64,000 nucleotides of DNA. It comes from Dryococelus australis (Eukaryota; Arthropoda; Insecta; Phasmatodea; Phasmatidae). The stretch is taken from assembly GCA_029891345.1 (NCBI GenBank), contig CM057009.1, positions 229,484,620-229,548,619 of the forward strand. Reading direction: 5' to 3'. How positions within the stretch are numbered: position 1 is the first letter of the stretch; every line of letters begins with the position of its first letter. The position numbers were made by a program, and so were the translations under genes. Positions 37,901-49,494 of the stretch are shown here, piece by piece. The notes beneath the pieces are model-generated. The model was not told where the DNA came from. It saw only the letters and a program-made list of their open reading frames with translations, and ran no database searches.

Positions 37901-38054
37901 GTGTATACATGTTCAAGTACGTGTGTAAGAGAGAGTGCACTGCGAATGTTTATGGGTAAGTACCCTAGAAGTCATCAGCAATCAGCCTCATTTCATCCTA
38001 CCTCCATCTAGACTGGTGACTTGCTCATTTCTCTGTCAAAACGTTTTGTGTACT

Positions 38055-38495
38055 ATGAGTTTTGAAGAAAATCAAAAATTGGGAACAAACTGTGGGGCAG
38101 CTAAATACTTCCAGGAACTGTGTTCCCTCCCCTTAGGGGGAGATGACCGGTCCAAGACCCTTTCTGTCCCAACTTCCACTCCCCTCAACAGTGTGATGAG
38201 TACTTGTGTCCCGTTACACAACTCCTCGCCTTTCCCCCACACACAAGTGGTGACCATAGCTGCCTGCTTTCGCGACTGCTCGCACCTCATTCTCGGCCTG
38301 ACTCTTTCCTTGCCGAGCATGCAAAATATTTACTCCGACATATTGATGAAGTCAGTGCAATTTAAGGACTTGACAACGTCTTATAACTCAGCCCATTATG
38401 TTCAGAAAGTGAGCGTCACGAAATTTTGCTCTCGGGTCCGTGGCAATTACTCGTTGAGAATAAGAAGTGATTTTAAAGTAAAAAAAAAACGATAG
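38055..38495 (+). CDS. Unrecognised 146-codon open frame, doubtful
   Basis: An open frame runs from the ATG at 38,055 to the TAG at 38,493, in DNA less AT-rich than its surroundings. The predicted product has a Ser/Thr/Pro-rich middle, several cysteines and a lysine-rich tail. I recognise no domain, signal peptide or repeat. No splice-site pair or promoter is apparent. It may be a chance open frame in a local GC-rich patch or part of a decayed element. I list it only because it is the longest open frame in the 27-39 kb interval. Confidence 0.12.
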   Translation: MSFEENQKLGTNCGAAKYFQELCSLPLGGDDRSKTLSVPTSTPLNSVMSTCVPLHNSSPFPHTQVVTIAACFRDCSHLILGLTLSLPSMQNIYSDILMKSVQFKDLTTSYNSAHYVQKVSVTKFCSRVRGNYSLRIRSDFKVKKKR

Positions 38496-38516
38496 TATAG
38501 GTCGGTCCTTTGGCTT

Positions 38517-38537
38517 CATACACACACACACACACAC
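38517..38537. repeat. (CA)n microsatellite
   Basis: About ten CA dinucleotides in a row, with one T interruption at the left edge. Confidence 0.95.
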
Positions 38538-38539
38538 GT

Positions 38540-39180
38540 ATCGTTCTGACGTCATCAAGCTGTGGTGGCAGCCGCGCTGCGAACCTCTGATTTCAAGCAG
38601 TTTAGTATGCTTAAGATCGTTATAGCGACCGCACACCTAATCCGATCGGAGAAATTCTGGTGTCAGTTTGTGCGTATAAGTAAGTAAAGACTGTACCATG
38701 AACCATAAATAATAAATAATCATTTTCTTAGCATAATAAAAACAAAAAAAGTTAAAAATTACTAGTTAGGCGAAAAGGACACTAATGATATTAACAGCAT
38801 GGATAGTGCTCGACAAGGCAAATCTAATACGGAATGGATGACTCAGCTACCTCAATCCGTTCCGAAGTTATAATGAAGAAGTTGACAATTTTGCACAACT
38901 TAATTTTTTATTTCTTAATAAATTTCTCCTTATATCTGGTATACAGGTTATGGAACAGTGTCAGTACAGCAAATAAAAATATTATAGTTATTAACACAAA
39001 ATATTTTTATACAGAAAATCATAGTACACATATTTTGACAAAACCACTGTCAGAGTGCTCCCATTTTATTTTATATGTACATTTCATGGTGGAAATTATC
39101 TTGTGAACACAAGCTAGACTCGTTACACTAAAAAATGTAACTGCATTTATATAGAAAAAATTACAGTTGAAGTTCTGACA
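38540..39180. other. Intergenic DNA, nothing recognised
   Basis: AT-rich sequence with one 90-codon open frame of low complexity (38,834-39,106) that I regard as chance. Confidence 0.55.
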
Positions 39181-39229
39181 CTGCGAGGTGAACATATATT
39201 TGGAAGCTCTCTCTCGTCATACCACGAAG

Positions 39230-40035
39230 ATGAATTGCGAAAACGAAGGTCTGCCTTTAACCTCTACGATCACGGAGTCACGACCTCCATCTTCGCTACC
39301 TGGTTGCTGTCAGTGTCGATTCTGCGATCGAGTTTTCACTTATGGTAAAAATGTTCGTCGGCATGCGAGAAAGACCTGTACGAAGAGTTATTTTCGCATG
39401 ATGAATCATTACGACATTGTATTCATGCAGTTTGTGCAAGGTGATAGAATGAAGGCATATAGCGATATCGACAAGGGTTCATCTACTGGGAGCCAGAAAG
39501 TGATGACGTCAATACCTTCTGCTACATCGATTGTTATTGTTTCTGCAGACAATTATGACTAGACTGTTAATGTTATAGACGTAATGAGTGCATTACAGTC
39601 GGTTTGTGGGTAACGAACGCCTGCAAGACGTTCGCATGAAGTCGGCGAACTTCAAAATAAACAGTTGGTAGCTCCAAATACCGAGAAAAATTCAATTCCT
39701 GCTACAAAGAAAAGTAAACTTTGTATTAAAGGTGAAATAGGAAGTGACGACGTTCATAAAGACAGCATTGATGATGATTATGCCGACAGTGATAGTGTTG
39801 AAGACGATGTCATGATTCCCTCGATTATCCCACACATTTCACCGAGTTTCCTTAGACAAGTGATACGGTGGGGGAAGACGTCCAGTATACAGACTACCTA
39901 TTTCCCGAAGAGCCCAAAAAACTTGTAGATGGACTCAGATACTTACTTGAGCTTCACAAACGTGGGGATTACTCGAACATGAAAGAGATGGTTTCGATCA
40001 TTTGAGAACTTAAGGATCGGAACTATATCAGCTGA
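39230..40035 (+). pseudogene. C2HC zinc-finger repeat-family protein, frameshifted
   Basis: The ATG at 39,230 opens 111 codons ending at the stop at 39,560-39,562. It begins with a Ser/Thr/Pro-rich stretch and then a finger of spacing C-x2-C-x12-H-x4-C (CRFCDRVF near residue 34, then RRHARKTC). After a non-coding gap in this frame, 39,665-39,928 encodes a lysine-rich then strongly acidic segment with a DDDYADSDSVEDD run. A shift to another frame near 39,860 continues with a helical tail, VDGLRYLLELHKRGDYSN, to the TGA at 40,033. I infer one ancestral gene broken by at least two frame changes. The same finger spacing occurs at 48.8 and 51.0 kb, and a close variant at 61.1 kb. Function is unknown; nucleic-acid binding is plausible. 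Confidence 0.6.
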
Positions 40036-40379
40036 TGTGATGAACTGCTTTCATATGGAAATATAATTACAAAATAATAATAAATTACTATCATAAAATA
40101 ATATTTATATTTTATTTCTTGTGTTGTAACCATTTATCCCTCACCACTTTAAATTGCTGATATAGGCACTTGCTTATAAACATTAAGATCAGTATACAGA
40201 ATTATAGTAAAAACTTCAGTATAAAATGCACGGATAGCTGATAGCATACCCAAACATTAATCCTATCGACATGTAGAAATTTTGGAGACTGTAGGTGAAT
40301 CATTTTTCTTATATGTATTGATGGAGGCAGACGACTAGTCCATGAATTGCTCAATATTGATGGAAAAAATTGTGATTCA

Positions 40380-40745
40380 GGTGGAGTGTTGTTAAAGATT
40401 GAGGAGGATTGCTAAGGAATGAGAATGATTGCTAAAGATTGAGGAGGACTGCTAAATAATGAGAAGGATAGCAGAGGAGGGCTGAGGAGGATTGAGAAAG
40501 ATTGAGGGTAACTGAGAAGGATATAGGATGATTGAGAAGGATTGATGAGAATTGAGGGGAGGATGGTGAGGATGATATAGGAGGAGGATTGAAAAGGATT
40601 GAGAAGGATTTGTGAGGATGGTTGAGGTGGATTAATGGAAATATTGCTAAAGATTAATGGAAATATTGGTAATGATCGATGGAAAGATTGCAATTGAGGC
40701 GTAGGATTGCGATTGAGGAGGAGGATTGTTAAAGATTGATGGAAT
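40380..40745. repeat. Short degenerate tandem repeat of GATTGAGGAGGATTG type
   Basis: Purine-rich units of roughly 20-30 bp built from GATTGAGGAGGATTG and GCTAAAGATTGA recur about fifteen times with indels. The block is purine-rich on the + strand and produces a misleading Ser/Pro/Ile-rich open frame on the - strand. Confidence 0.8.
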
Positions 40746-40789
40746 GATGAATTAAAAAATTCATTAATTTTTCAATACTTTATTGATTT

Positions 40790-41590
40790 TTGTTTTTAAG
40801 GTCATTCAAGGTCATGGAGTCAAGGTCAAGATCACTGGCTTCCAATATGGCGATGGCTGTCTGTAACGTAATATGCTTGCTGACTTTTGTTTTTTCTAGT
40901 TTTTGTTTACAATGTCATTCAAGGTCATGGGGTCAAGGTTGCCTGAAATTAATATGTTGATAGTAGTCTGTAATGTCATATTCTTGTTGACGTTCATGTA
41001 TTTTTTCATGATTTTTGTTTTCAAGGTAATTCAAGGTTATGGTGTCAAGGTCGAGGTTACCTGCATCTACTATGTTGGATGGGCGATATACACCAAGATG
41101 GTGGTCACCTACCAAGATGGCGGGATTGGTATTGGTATGGGTGACCTGAAAATTAAGTATTTTTAAATAGTTTGCTCGATAATTTTTAAATAATTTTAAT
41201 AGCAACTTTTATTTGTTTTTTAAAATAAATGTTGTGGGATTTTAAGAATTTTGCGGATTTGTTTCTATTTTGATTTTTGGTTCAAAGGTCAAGGTCAGAG
41301 GTCAAAGGTACTGAGTCCTTAGTCCTGCTCTCCTGGCTAGGGGTACTGATCCCGGTCACCTGGGTCCCTGATCCCTGACCCTTGGTTGCTGATCCCCGTA
41401 ACCAGGTCTGGGAAAAACAGGAATTTTTGTAAAGAATAAGGGAAATTTTTAGGAAAAAAAGGGTAATCTTAGGGAATTCTAGTCGATTTTGAAGGGGAAA
41501 GAAATTAATTTTGAGGGAATAAAAGAAAATTCCAAAATGGCGGCGGACGGCTCCGGCGCTCCGACGCCAGACGCCGATGGCCATGAACGC
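40790..41590. repeat. TCAAGGTCA-rich dispersed repeat, copy 1
   Basis: Two to three units of roughly 110-120 bp, each with TTCAAGGTCATGG, a second GTCAAGGTC, then a TCTGTAATGT...TTGACTTT spacer. TCAAGGTCA occurs exactly at 40,806-40,814 and 40,820-40,828. The units lead into CAAGATGGCGG at 41,113, then an AT-rich spacer, then GGTCACCTGGG/GATCC-rich sequence and a TCTGGGAAAAA motif near 41,407, and finally ATGGCGGCGG near 41,535. The same order of modules recurs at 52.2-53.8 kb, so this is a dispersed repeat family and not a simple local array. No protein is encoded. Confidence 0.75.
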
Positions 41591-42725
41591 AGATAATCCT
41601 ACTACTGGGAATGTTGGCTATTTCCGTCTGAAGAGTAGGCAGAGATTTGTTAAACTCGCAATATACGCTTGGTATTATTCCATCACATAATGATAAAAGG
41701 CTTTCTTTTCAGCCTATATCGCTTAAGATGGATGGTTTTGAAATCACGACTTTCAAAACCTGTCTTCTAAATAAAATGTATTCTTGATCCTGTTTACTTA
41801 TAACACACGAATGTTGTTCGATGTTGTAACATCTCCACTTTCATCCACTGCAAAACTGCTCCAGATTTCAGCTGATAATTTCTTAAAGTCATTAATTTCA
41901 CCGAAGTTCATTTTCCTCACATGATAGAGTGTTTCTGGCTTTTTTTGAAACTGTACAATTCCATTCCACTTTGAAGGTAAATAAAAAGGCCCGCTTTTTA
42001 AGGCTCCTTATATTAGTATAATTACTATTATTTTTTGTTGTTCAATAGAAGAATGTATTGAATCCCCAGCATTCAGTGTATGTACTACAACTAAATATTT
42101 GTGTGTGATGGACTCTACCATCTTGAATGACTTAGGGGAGGCAGGAGGGCAAAAGATACATTGTAGCTCAGAATTTGTCCTTGTTCTGAGAAGAACAATT
42201 ACCGCTGCAAAATAGAATAGGCCCATCGTTACAGTCGGTAGACTTTATGTAATCATACACACGATGCATGTTCAATTGCGACCTTGTTTCCAGATGCCTC
42301 ATTCCAAAAGTAACAATAGCCCTTCTTTAATGCATTATCAAATATTGTAAAATTATAAACGTTTAGTCTCCTCTTATAGTGAAATATAGATAAATCACAG
42401 CATGCTGAATGAAGTACTGGCTGTAAGTTAAAGTCACATACTCTTATTTGTCTGTTTTGGTGTGCCCTTTCCGCATCTGCCCTTTTTTAAATCCCTTGAT
42501 ATTTGTTTGCTTTTAATGTCGTCCAGATATCTACCTTCTAGTCGCACATTTTCCTCATCAGTGGCATTATTATATTGCTTCCAAAAAACACACTTGTACT
42601 TTTTAGGCGTGAAGAAACCTAAATTTAATTCATTATTGAAGACGTGTGTGTTTCTTATCATATCGCTCATATTTTATGCTACATTTTTCTTTATATGGCC
42701 TGTACATTTGAGAAATCAATAGGCT
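41590..42725 (-). pseudogene. DDE/RNase H-like transposase-family gene of insects, decayed
   Basis: Pieces on the - strand match an insect/aphid/cnidarian family of uncharacterised transposon-derived proteins. Near the 5' end is NLGFFTPKKYKC (42,670-42,434), equivalent to the family's F-N-L-G-F-x-x-P-K-K-D-x-C block. Near 42,190 is GNCSSQNKDKF, corresponding to the D-N-C-G-G-Q-N-K-N catalytic-type block with the aspartate replaced. Then ITHKYLVVVHTLNAGDSIHS matches the H-S-x-x-E-G-D-S-x-H-S block. The C-terminal SLLSLCDGIIPSVYCEF lies near 41,690. Pieces fall in different frames, with several stops, and key acidic residues appear lost. Family naming is from memory of conserved blocks. Confidence 0.65.
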
Positions 42726-42880
42726 CCCATGTAAATAATGTCTCGGTCTGAGATCGTAAGAAGTGGTTTTCTATTACAGGGAAGGATTTCATGTAATTTA
42801 GAGTACTAGTTGGTCCAACTAGTCCATGCTGTATAAGCATACCTCTGTTACCACAGTTTGAAAACTAATTAAACACATTA

Positions 42881-42994
42881 CAGTAAAACTGTGGTATAGT
42901 TTGTTCATAGCCCATTTAAAGTCATAAATAACCAAACGGTAGTAACGGGCATAGCAGCTGGAATATGTTTCTTAGAGATACGACTGTTTTACTG
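42881..42994. mobile_element. 114-bp MITE with CAGT...ACTG ends and TA target duplication
   Basis: The left end CAGTAAAACTGTGGTATAG and the reverse complement of the right end agree at 15 of 19 positions. The element is bounded by CAGT at 42,881 and ACTG at 42,994 and flanked by TA on both sides (42,879-42,880 and 42,995-42,996). This is the pattern of a Tc1/mariner-pogo type non-autonomous element. No coding capacity. Confidence 0.7.
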
Positions 42995-42996
42995 TA

Positions 42997-45785
42997 AGAT
43001 AATTTATGAAATTAAGATACTGGATGTGGACTTATTAAAAATTAAATTTTTCGGATTTACGACAGTCTGATTCTGGGGGTGCGATTGTCTGTGCTGTGTT
43101 CCGACACACCTTGTCTTCAAATACCTCAATATCTGGCATCTTACTTAGATACCATACTACTACAGTGGGTATGAATGAGGATCAGATTGTGAAACGTCAC
43201 AGTTTCAAGGATACTTGCGTGCCTAAACACTGGCGATAAAGAATAAAAGCATGCTTTAACTACTATCTATGAATAAGATAACAAATTATCGTCAAATTAC
43301 TCAAGCGACAAGGTAACAAATGGTTCGAGCACGGATGGTACAGAATACTCTGCAACAAGGGTGATGCAGGATGAAAATATTGTGAATCCCCTTCCTTGCG
43401 GCATGAAGTATGTAATGTAGGGACGTTACACTAGTGTTCATATTGCTATCCTTCAAAATGACCCTATTGCAGTTCATTTCTTTTGTTTTGAGACACAAAC
43501 CACTATCCTGTTTACAGTTTGTTGTGTGGCCACATATATGAATTGTAAGGGGTAATAGCTTCGTTCTCATATACGTTAGGAGTTAATAGTTAAGTGCATA
43601 TCTGAGATGCATGAGAGCTATTTTCCTCTCTGAAATAGTAAAACTATTACCACCACATTTACTGTACATGTAGCAATTTCGATTCTATTTAAACTGGAAA
43701 ACTGACACACCTATACTATTTTGAATGAACCAGTGTGCTAAATAAATCACCCCAATTCTCTATTCATTCTTCATTTTTATTTTTGATAAAATTTCAGTAG
43801 AAAATATTGAAATATAACTACGCGACGAAAATATCTTTTTCTTATTTTAATTGGGAATTTAGTATCAGAGCATTGTTTATTTTGTGTTGATTGGAAAATT
43901 AAGTTTATTTTCTTGGAAGAAATCTATGTAGTTTAACTGTTCCTTTTGCTTTGCGCTTTTAATGTGCGGTGATGCAAAATATGTGTGTCTAAATGAATAG
44001 ACTCCCCACAAATATGACATGGTATTTCTTTTACCTGTGATGACAATACCGTATATTGTTTAAGTAATAAATTGTACGAGTATAATGTTTTAGCTGTTAT
44101 TGGATTGAGTTTTTTCTTAGAACCTTGAGAACTTTTCCAAACCACAATTTAAATATGCTACCTGATAACTGGTATAGCTTTTTATGTAGAACCTCCTCGA
44201 TCTCCAGACCATACTTCACTGTACTTTTCCCTGCGGCCATACTTGAAGAACACGTTTTACAATAATTGCATGCTCTCTTAAGAAAATAGTGAACAGAAAA
44301 AGGCGCATAGAAGTCAACAGCGTCCACTTTGAAAAAATTATAATTCATTGCCTGTATAAACGCAAGTCATGCCCATTCACGTACTATAGTAGCGCCGTAG
44401 TATAGACTGTCTCATGAGCGAGTGCACATTTTTGACAGTTCTGAAATTAATCTTGTTCACAGTTATTTCCATGGCACAATGTTTTCTGTTGCCACGGTGG
44501 AGGGGTCGACAGATGTGAGTGTTTATACAAACATTATCTGTTGTAGAGAAGACACCACAAATCTTAGTATTACGAAGGATAAATTTACAGTTATCGCACG
44601 TATTAAATTATGTTAATTAACAAAGAAACGTGATCAAAGACTGCCGAAAATTCACTGAAAGTAGATAATGTCACAAAACGTAGTGAAAAGGTGTATACTA
44701 CACGCCTGCGATGAAATAAACCGGGTATAGACACAAGGTCCACATGTCTGTACCAGCCCAGGGTATCCATATCCGCCGTCTTGAGAAGCCGTATATTAAA
44801 AACGTGGTTACTGCAACATAAAAATAATCAGACCTGTTCTTTTGTGCGAAGCACACTCCGTCGACCTAAAAATCACTTTTTTTTTTTTAAATCAATTTTA
44901 AACCTAAGAAACTTCAAATTTACAATATTTTAATTAAATTATAAACCAAATGTTGCCTATGAATGTTCGAAAGTGAAGAATATTAAACTACAACAATCTA
45001 AAATTCAAATTAACATTGCTGAGCTAGGGCTTAAACAGTCGTGCGTTCAAAAATCCCTCTCCTACATTACGTCACACGCAATGTTCTTAACTTCAAGACT
45101 ATTTATATTGATCTGTATATTGATTCTTCAAAAAATGTTACCTTTCAACACTTAAAAACGCTGCTTTCAACCAGAATAAATAACAAATTAACATTCTGAA
45201 AACATTAAATCATCTTGAAAAACCAAATTAACTAACCCTGGCCAGAAATAAGTCATATAATTACATGAAAAATAAATGCGTATCACATGACACATAAATT
45301 AGCAAACTGTCATATCTTACGTAACATTTTAAAATCATATATCACAATCATAGTGTCCTAGGAACACAGGAACCTCAAGACCCAACACAACATTTTTAGC
45401 TACCGTTCACACCCTCAGCCCTACGTAAGCCTATACCTAGCAGACTTTATCGCATTGGATCACTGAACCCACTCCTATTATGTTTTACATGATTTCTGAT
45501 ACAGCCAATGTAAACAGTGTCAGTTTCATACTAATAATGTTTATCAGAAATACTCTTAATATAGAATTACTGTTGGTATATTAAACGTGGAGTTTATTTT
45601 AGTGAATAAAATCCTTCCCGCTCTAAATAATATCACGTTTGGTATCATTTGAAGTGCTTCCTGAACTCCATTTGATGCATTTTTAAGTACATGACATGTG
45701 TCCCTAAATGTCATCACGTTTGATATTATTTTAAATACTTTCCTAATTATTACATTTAAGGCATTTCTAAATACACAACTCGTCA
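42997..45785. other. AT-rich intergenic DNA, nothing firmly recognised
   Basis: Small - strand open frames at 43,301-43,570 and 43,933-44,348 contain paired cysteines but match no family I can name. They could be further upstream pieces of the transposase-like pseudogene at 41.6-42.7 kb, but nothing proves it. Confidence 0.5.
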
Positions 45786-46100
45786 TTTATGGCCACAGTG
45801 GTATAGCGGCTAGAGTACTCATAATTCACCAAGGCGAGCCGGGTGTGATTCCTGGCGGGGTCACCGCGGAATTTTCGCATGCGGAAAACGTGATGGGTGC
45901 TGCCGTTTGCCGGTGGGTTTTCACTGGGTCCTCCCGTTTCCTTTACGATTACATTATATCGCTGCTTCATCTCCACCTCACTTCACCCTCAAAAGCACTT
46001 CAGGCGTTAGTGGTTGAGCGCTGCCTATATCTCTCAATACTGTGCTACAATCTAAATAACCGTTATCATAACCAAATACAGAGACAAAACCATTACCATA
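45786..46100 (+). mobile_element. tRNA-derived SINE
   Basis: The 5' end is tRNA-like. An A-box-like segment, GTGGTATAGCGGCTAGAG, starts near 45,797, and a B-box-like GGGTGTGATTCC starts near 45,840, followed by GGCGGGGTCAC. This is the standard head of many arthropod SINEs. A non-tRNA body follows (GGTGGGTTTTCACTGGGTC near 45,910, then TCCCGTTTCC). The 3' part fades into A-rich sequence with no clean tail, so the right end is approximate. RNA polymerase III would have transcribed it. The B box departs from GGTTCRANTCC, so it is probably inactive. Confidence 0.8.
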
Positions 46101-46149
46101 ATAAAAATTCTGGGCTACAATTCACACAATTATACCGAATGTTTTCGTT

Positions 46150-47040
46150 TGTATGTTAACAATATTTCACTTCCAAGAGAAACGTTTAAAGATATATATA
46201 TATTTTTTTAAGTTTAAGCTTATCTAAGTTGGTCAATTTCTTTGTTCATTCCATTTTTGTATGAAAAAAAATATCGTAAGTGGATTCTGACTGGCTACTC
46301 ATGGCTTCGTGAACAAGCAAATTAAAATTTCGCCAACATCCTATGCAGCTATACGTTGACAATAGTTGTGTAGTTATGCGCGATTGTAGCAAGTACCATA
46401 GTGCGAAATCTATTTAACTGTTAGTGTTATTGGTGTGGTTACTGTTATTTCAATTGTAGCACGGACTACTCCGAACGTCATGTAATGTGCAATATGTGGA
46501 ATATAATGAAAGAGAAATTAGTTAAACTATAAGTAACCCACCCTTATATGTATAGTCAATCATGTGCTATAGAACTACCAGTTCCAGATTATATTATCCA
46601 TAACTCTAACTTAATTAGTCCTTAAAGGTTAAACCAATGCGATGGCGAAAGGGGATATTCCAGCTGCAGATAAACACTACCACAATGAAGCAGTTGCGTT
46701 ACAGTTGCCTGCAGTTGGTTCAGGAGCCGACACTAGCGACTCCATTCGATTACTGCTGCAACCACTGCTTCTAAAATAGAACATTGTAGTTTCTGGCGAT
46801 GGCGACATCATGCTTCGTTTGCTCGAACTAACTCTTAATATTGCTCTTTGCTGCCCTCTAGTACCAAAATGTTTCATTAATTGAGGAGAAAATATTGAGA
46901 TTATCAATCGTTCTAAACGCGAATCGTTTACAAACAGCGGCATGTACCCATAATTAATCACTACTAGTATTAAAAATTCCTCTAATGAAAATAGTTTTAT
47001 ATTTGTCCTATATTTCAGTTGCCAATGGTGTTCTGCCTGA
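46150..47040. other. Intergenic DNA, nothing recognised
   Basis: AT-rich except for a more balanced patch at about 46,640-46,810. No open frame of note on either strand. Confidence 0.55.
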
Positions 47041-47042
47041 CG

Positions 47043-47390
47043 ACACATTGTCTAAAGGCGAATTAGCTGAAGGAGTTTTGCAAATGGCGAATTATCTAAC
47101 GGCGTTTTGCCTAACGGCGTTTTGCCTAACGGCGAATTGCGTTTTGCCTAACGGCGAATTGCCTAACAGCGTTTTGCCTAAAGGCGTTTCGCATAACGGC
47201 ATTTTACCTAAAATATGAAAAACGCATTTCTTCCGACGGCGTTTTGCCTAACGGTGAATTGCCTGACGGCGTTTAGCCTAACGGCGTTTTTCCTAAGCGG
47301 CGTTTTGACAAACTGCGATGTGCCTAAAGGCGTTAGGCCTAAAGGCGTTGGCCTAACGTCAGCCAAACGCCTTTAGGCAAAACGACGTGT
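47043..47390. repeat. 15-bp minisatellite GGCGTTTTGCCTAAC
   Basis: About eighteen imperfect copies of GGCGTTTTGCCTAAC, with variants in which TTTTG is replaced by AATTG. Two adjacent perfect copies lie near 47,100-47,130. The array ends in a near-palindrome (GCCTAAAGGCGTTGGCC against its complement near 47,353-47,375) just before the large palindrome begins at 47,396. Confidence 0.9.
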
Positions 47391-47584
47391 CCCCATTACA
47401 GACAGTCTACCTAGACCTTGACCCTATGACATTGAATGACATTGATAATAAAAACCTACAAAAATACATAAAAGTCAAAATCATAGTAAATTAGACTACA
47501 ACCACCATATTAGACGCAGACTACCTCGACCTTGATCCCATGACCTTGAATGACCTAAAAACAACAACTCGAGAAAAAAATTTA

Positions 47585-47860
47585 TGTGAAGAGGCAGAAG
47601 CTAGTCGAGACGATCCACTTTCACACAATTGCTGTCAAACTAAACCTCTCGACTTATCCCTCTACTGCTTATAATATACAAGTGTGCAGACCTTATGGTG
47701 TCATATTGAATTTGAACCAATCGTACTTCACCATTAATACATTGTGCAGACGCCGACCAGCCAATCACCAAGTTACCACATGATTCCAGCTTACCAATCG
47801 CATTCGAGCATTGAGACATCACACCCAGGCATGTTGGCAGGCTTTAGATGCTAGTTCCTT
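47585..47860 (-). promoter_or_regulatory. Promoter-like cassette A, left arm
   Basis: Reverse-complement homologue of the cassette at 51,960-52,205. Read on the - strand it has several GATTGG (CCAAT-box) motifs, a TATATTATAAG TATA box near 47,680-47,668 and a TTAGTTT initiator-like motif about 30 bp downstream near 47,643. What follows on the - strand is TCAAGGTCA repeat DNA, so no gene is now attached. Confidence 0.55.
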
Positions 47861-48406
47861 GATCACATTACCATGCAGTTATATCTTCAACAGTTTCTGC
47901 AGACAAGTTTTTCGCTCACCTATAAATCATGGTCACACTTAAACTAGACAACTGACTCCTGTTGTCGGGCCGACTCCCTCACAAGACTGACCCATTGACC
48001 AATTGACCCCATTACCCTTTGACACCATTACCAATTGACCCCATGATCCATTGACTCCATGACCCCATGATCCATGATCAATTGACTTCATGGCCCTGAA
48101 TGACCTTGAAAACAATAATCGAGAAAAATCCATAAATTTCAGCAAGCATAATACATTACAGACTACTACCACCATATTTGATGCAGACTACCTTTACCTT
48201 GACCCCATGACCCTGAATGTCCTTGAAAACAAAAGCTCGAGAATAAATGCGGGAAAATAAGCATACTGGAGGCCAAGCGTGCTGTCGACATTTTAATTTA
48301 TAGGTATAAAACACTTGTAAATTTACACACTATTTAAAGCTGTTATTTCCAGTCAGCTGTATGCCTACAAGCATGATGCGAGACTTTGACGACATTAATA
48401 GTTTAT

Positions 48407-48414
<8 letters not shown>

Positions 48415-48476
<62 letters not shown>
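48415..48476. repeat. (TA)n microsatellite
   Basis: About 30 TA dinucleotides with one G interruption, in the left arm of the palindrome. The mirror position in the right arm also has a (TA)n tract. Confidence 0.95.
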
Positions 48477-48478
<2 letters not shown>

Positions 48479-48646
48479 ACAATTTAAAGTTTATGAATTT
48501 TAAAAACTTGTATATTTAGTTAAAAAATTGTACATATAGTACCATCCTGTTTAGTAAAATCTATTTTTTCTCTACCTTTTAAATTCTTATTGGCTTGAGT
48601 GATTAGGAAAACATGAAATGAAACACAATTTTATTCAAAAACATTT

Positions 48647-49192
48647 TCAAAATTGAATTAATTTATTACAGTCACTAACACTGAAAAAATTACAATTTTC
48701 GTTAATATGTCTAATTAAACTGTCGCTATGGCTGATCTGCTTGCCGCACAAGTCAGAGAAATATGGCATGCAACAGAGAATTTTAACGCAATTAAAGCGC
48801 CCATGTCTCCGAGCATTGCTGATCCCCGTGAATGTCGTTTCACAAAAGCGACACTTATAATGTCGGATTGGTTCAGCAGATGCTATTGCACATACAGATG
48901 CTGCTGGAACAGAGGTCGATGGCCGAGTTGGCGATGCTGATGGAGCTGCTGTAGGTAGCCCACCCATAGAAGTCAATTACCCTATCGACGTCATGTTTGA
49001 TGTCGTCTATGGCTGCACTGCTGTAGGGGACCCACCCAAAGAAGTCGCTGGTACTGTAGGTGACCCGCAAGAAGAAGTCGCTGGTGCTGTCTGCACCATA
49101 CCTGAAGAACACGATGGCACTGCTGGTACCACTCCCGACTAAATCGATGGTACTACCGTAGCTACCATTAGATCTGGAGTACCCGGAGGCAT
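48647..49192 (-). pseudogene. C2HC zinc-finger repeat-family protein, left-arm copy with stops
   Basis: From the ATG at 49,192 a single frame runs to the TGA at 48,647, about 181 codons, with three in-frame stops (TAG near codon 18, TAG near codon 61, TAA near codon 72). The N-terminal half is a low-complexity Ser/Thr/Pro/Ala stretch built on a repeat of about ten residues (PATSxGGSPT). The C-terminal half has an intact finger of spacing C-x2-C-x12-H-x4-C (CRFCETTF...RRHGRFNC) and further Cys/His pairs near the end. A polyadenylation signal (AATAAA on the - strand) lies at 48,634-48,629. Promoter cassette B lies immediately upstream. The sister copy in the right arm is damaged at different sites. 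Confidence 0.7.
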
Positions 49193-49224
49193 CGCATATG
49201 TATAATAAGAATTTGATGTGAAGA

Positions 49225-49475
49225 GGCACAAGCTAGCCAAGACAATCCAACTTTCACGGGAGCTGCTGTCAAACTAAGATTCTCAACTGACCTCCCTTCT
49301 GCTTATATATGAGTATGCAATTCCTATGACGTCATATCGACGTTGAACCAATCGTATTTAACCATAACTACATTGTGCGAACACCAACCAGCCAATCACC
49401 GACCAGCTATTCACCGAGTTGTCACGTGATTGCAGCTGGCCAATCATGTACAAGTACTGAGACATCACGTGCTGA
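49225..49475 (-). promoter_or_regulatory. Promoter-like cassette B, left arm, upstream of the zinc-finger pseudogene
   Basis: On the - strand: a CACGTGATGTCTCAG motif near 49,470, CCAAT-type GATTGG boxes, a perfect TGACGTCA (CRE-like) near 49,335, a TATATAAGC box at about 49,309-49,301 and a TTAGTTT initiator-like motif about 30 bp downstream. The spacing TATA-to-initiator and the position about 110 bp before the zinc-finger ATG support a real RNA polymerase II promoter in the ancestral copy. Confidence 0.6.
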
Positions 49476-49494
49476 GTCAGACTCTGAGTCCTGA

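Noticed and set aside
40412-40693. Ser/Pro/Ile-rich open frame on the - strand
   Set aside because: Direct translation of the GATTGAGGAGG tandem repeat.
43301-44348. Cys-containing - strand open frames as part of the DDE-like gene
   Set aside because: No block of the family can be matched there and a MITE and other sequence intervene.
45786-45860. A tRNA gene
   Set aside because: Only the A- and B-box head is tRNA-like. The sequence continues into a SINE body and a cloverleaf cannot be drawn with confidence.
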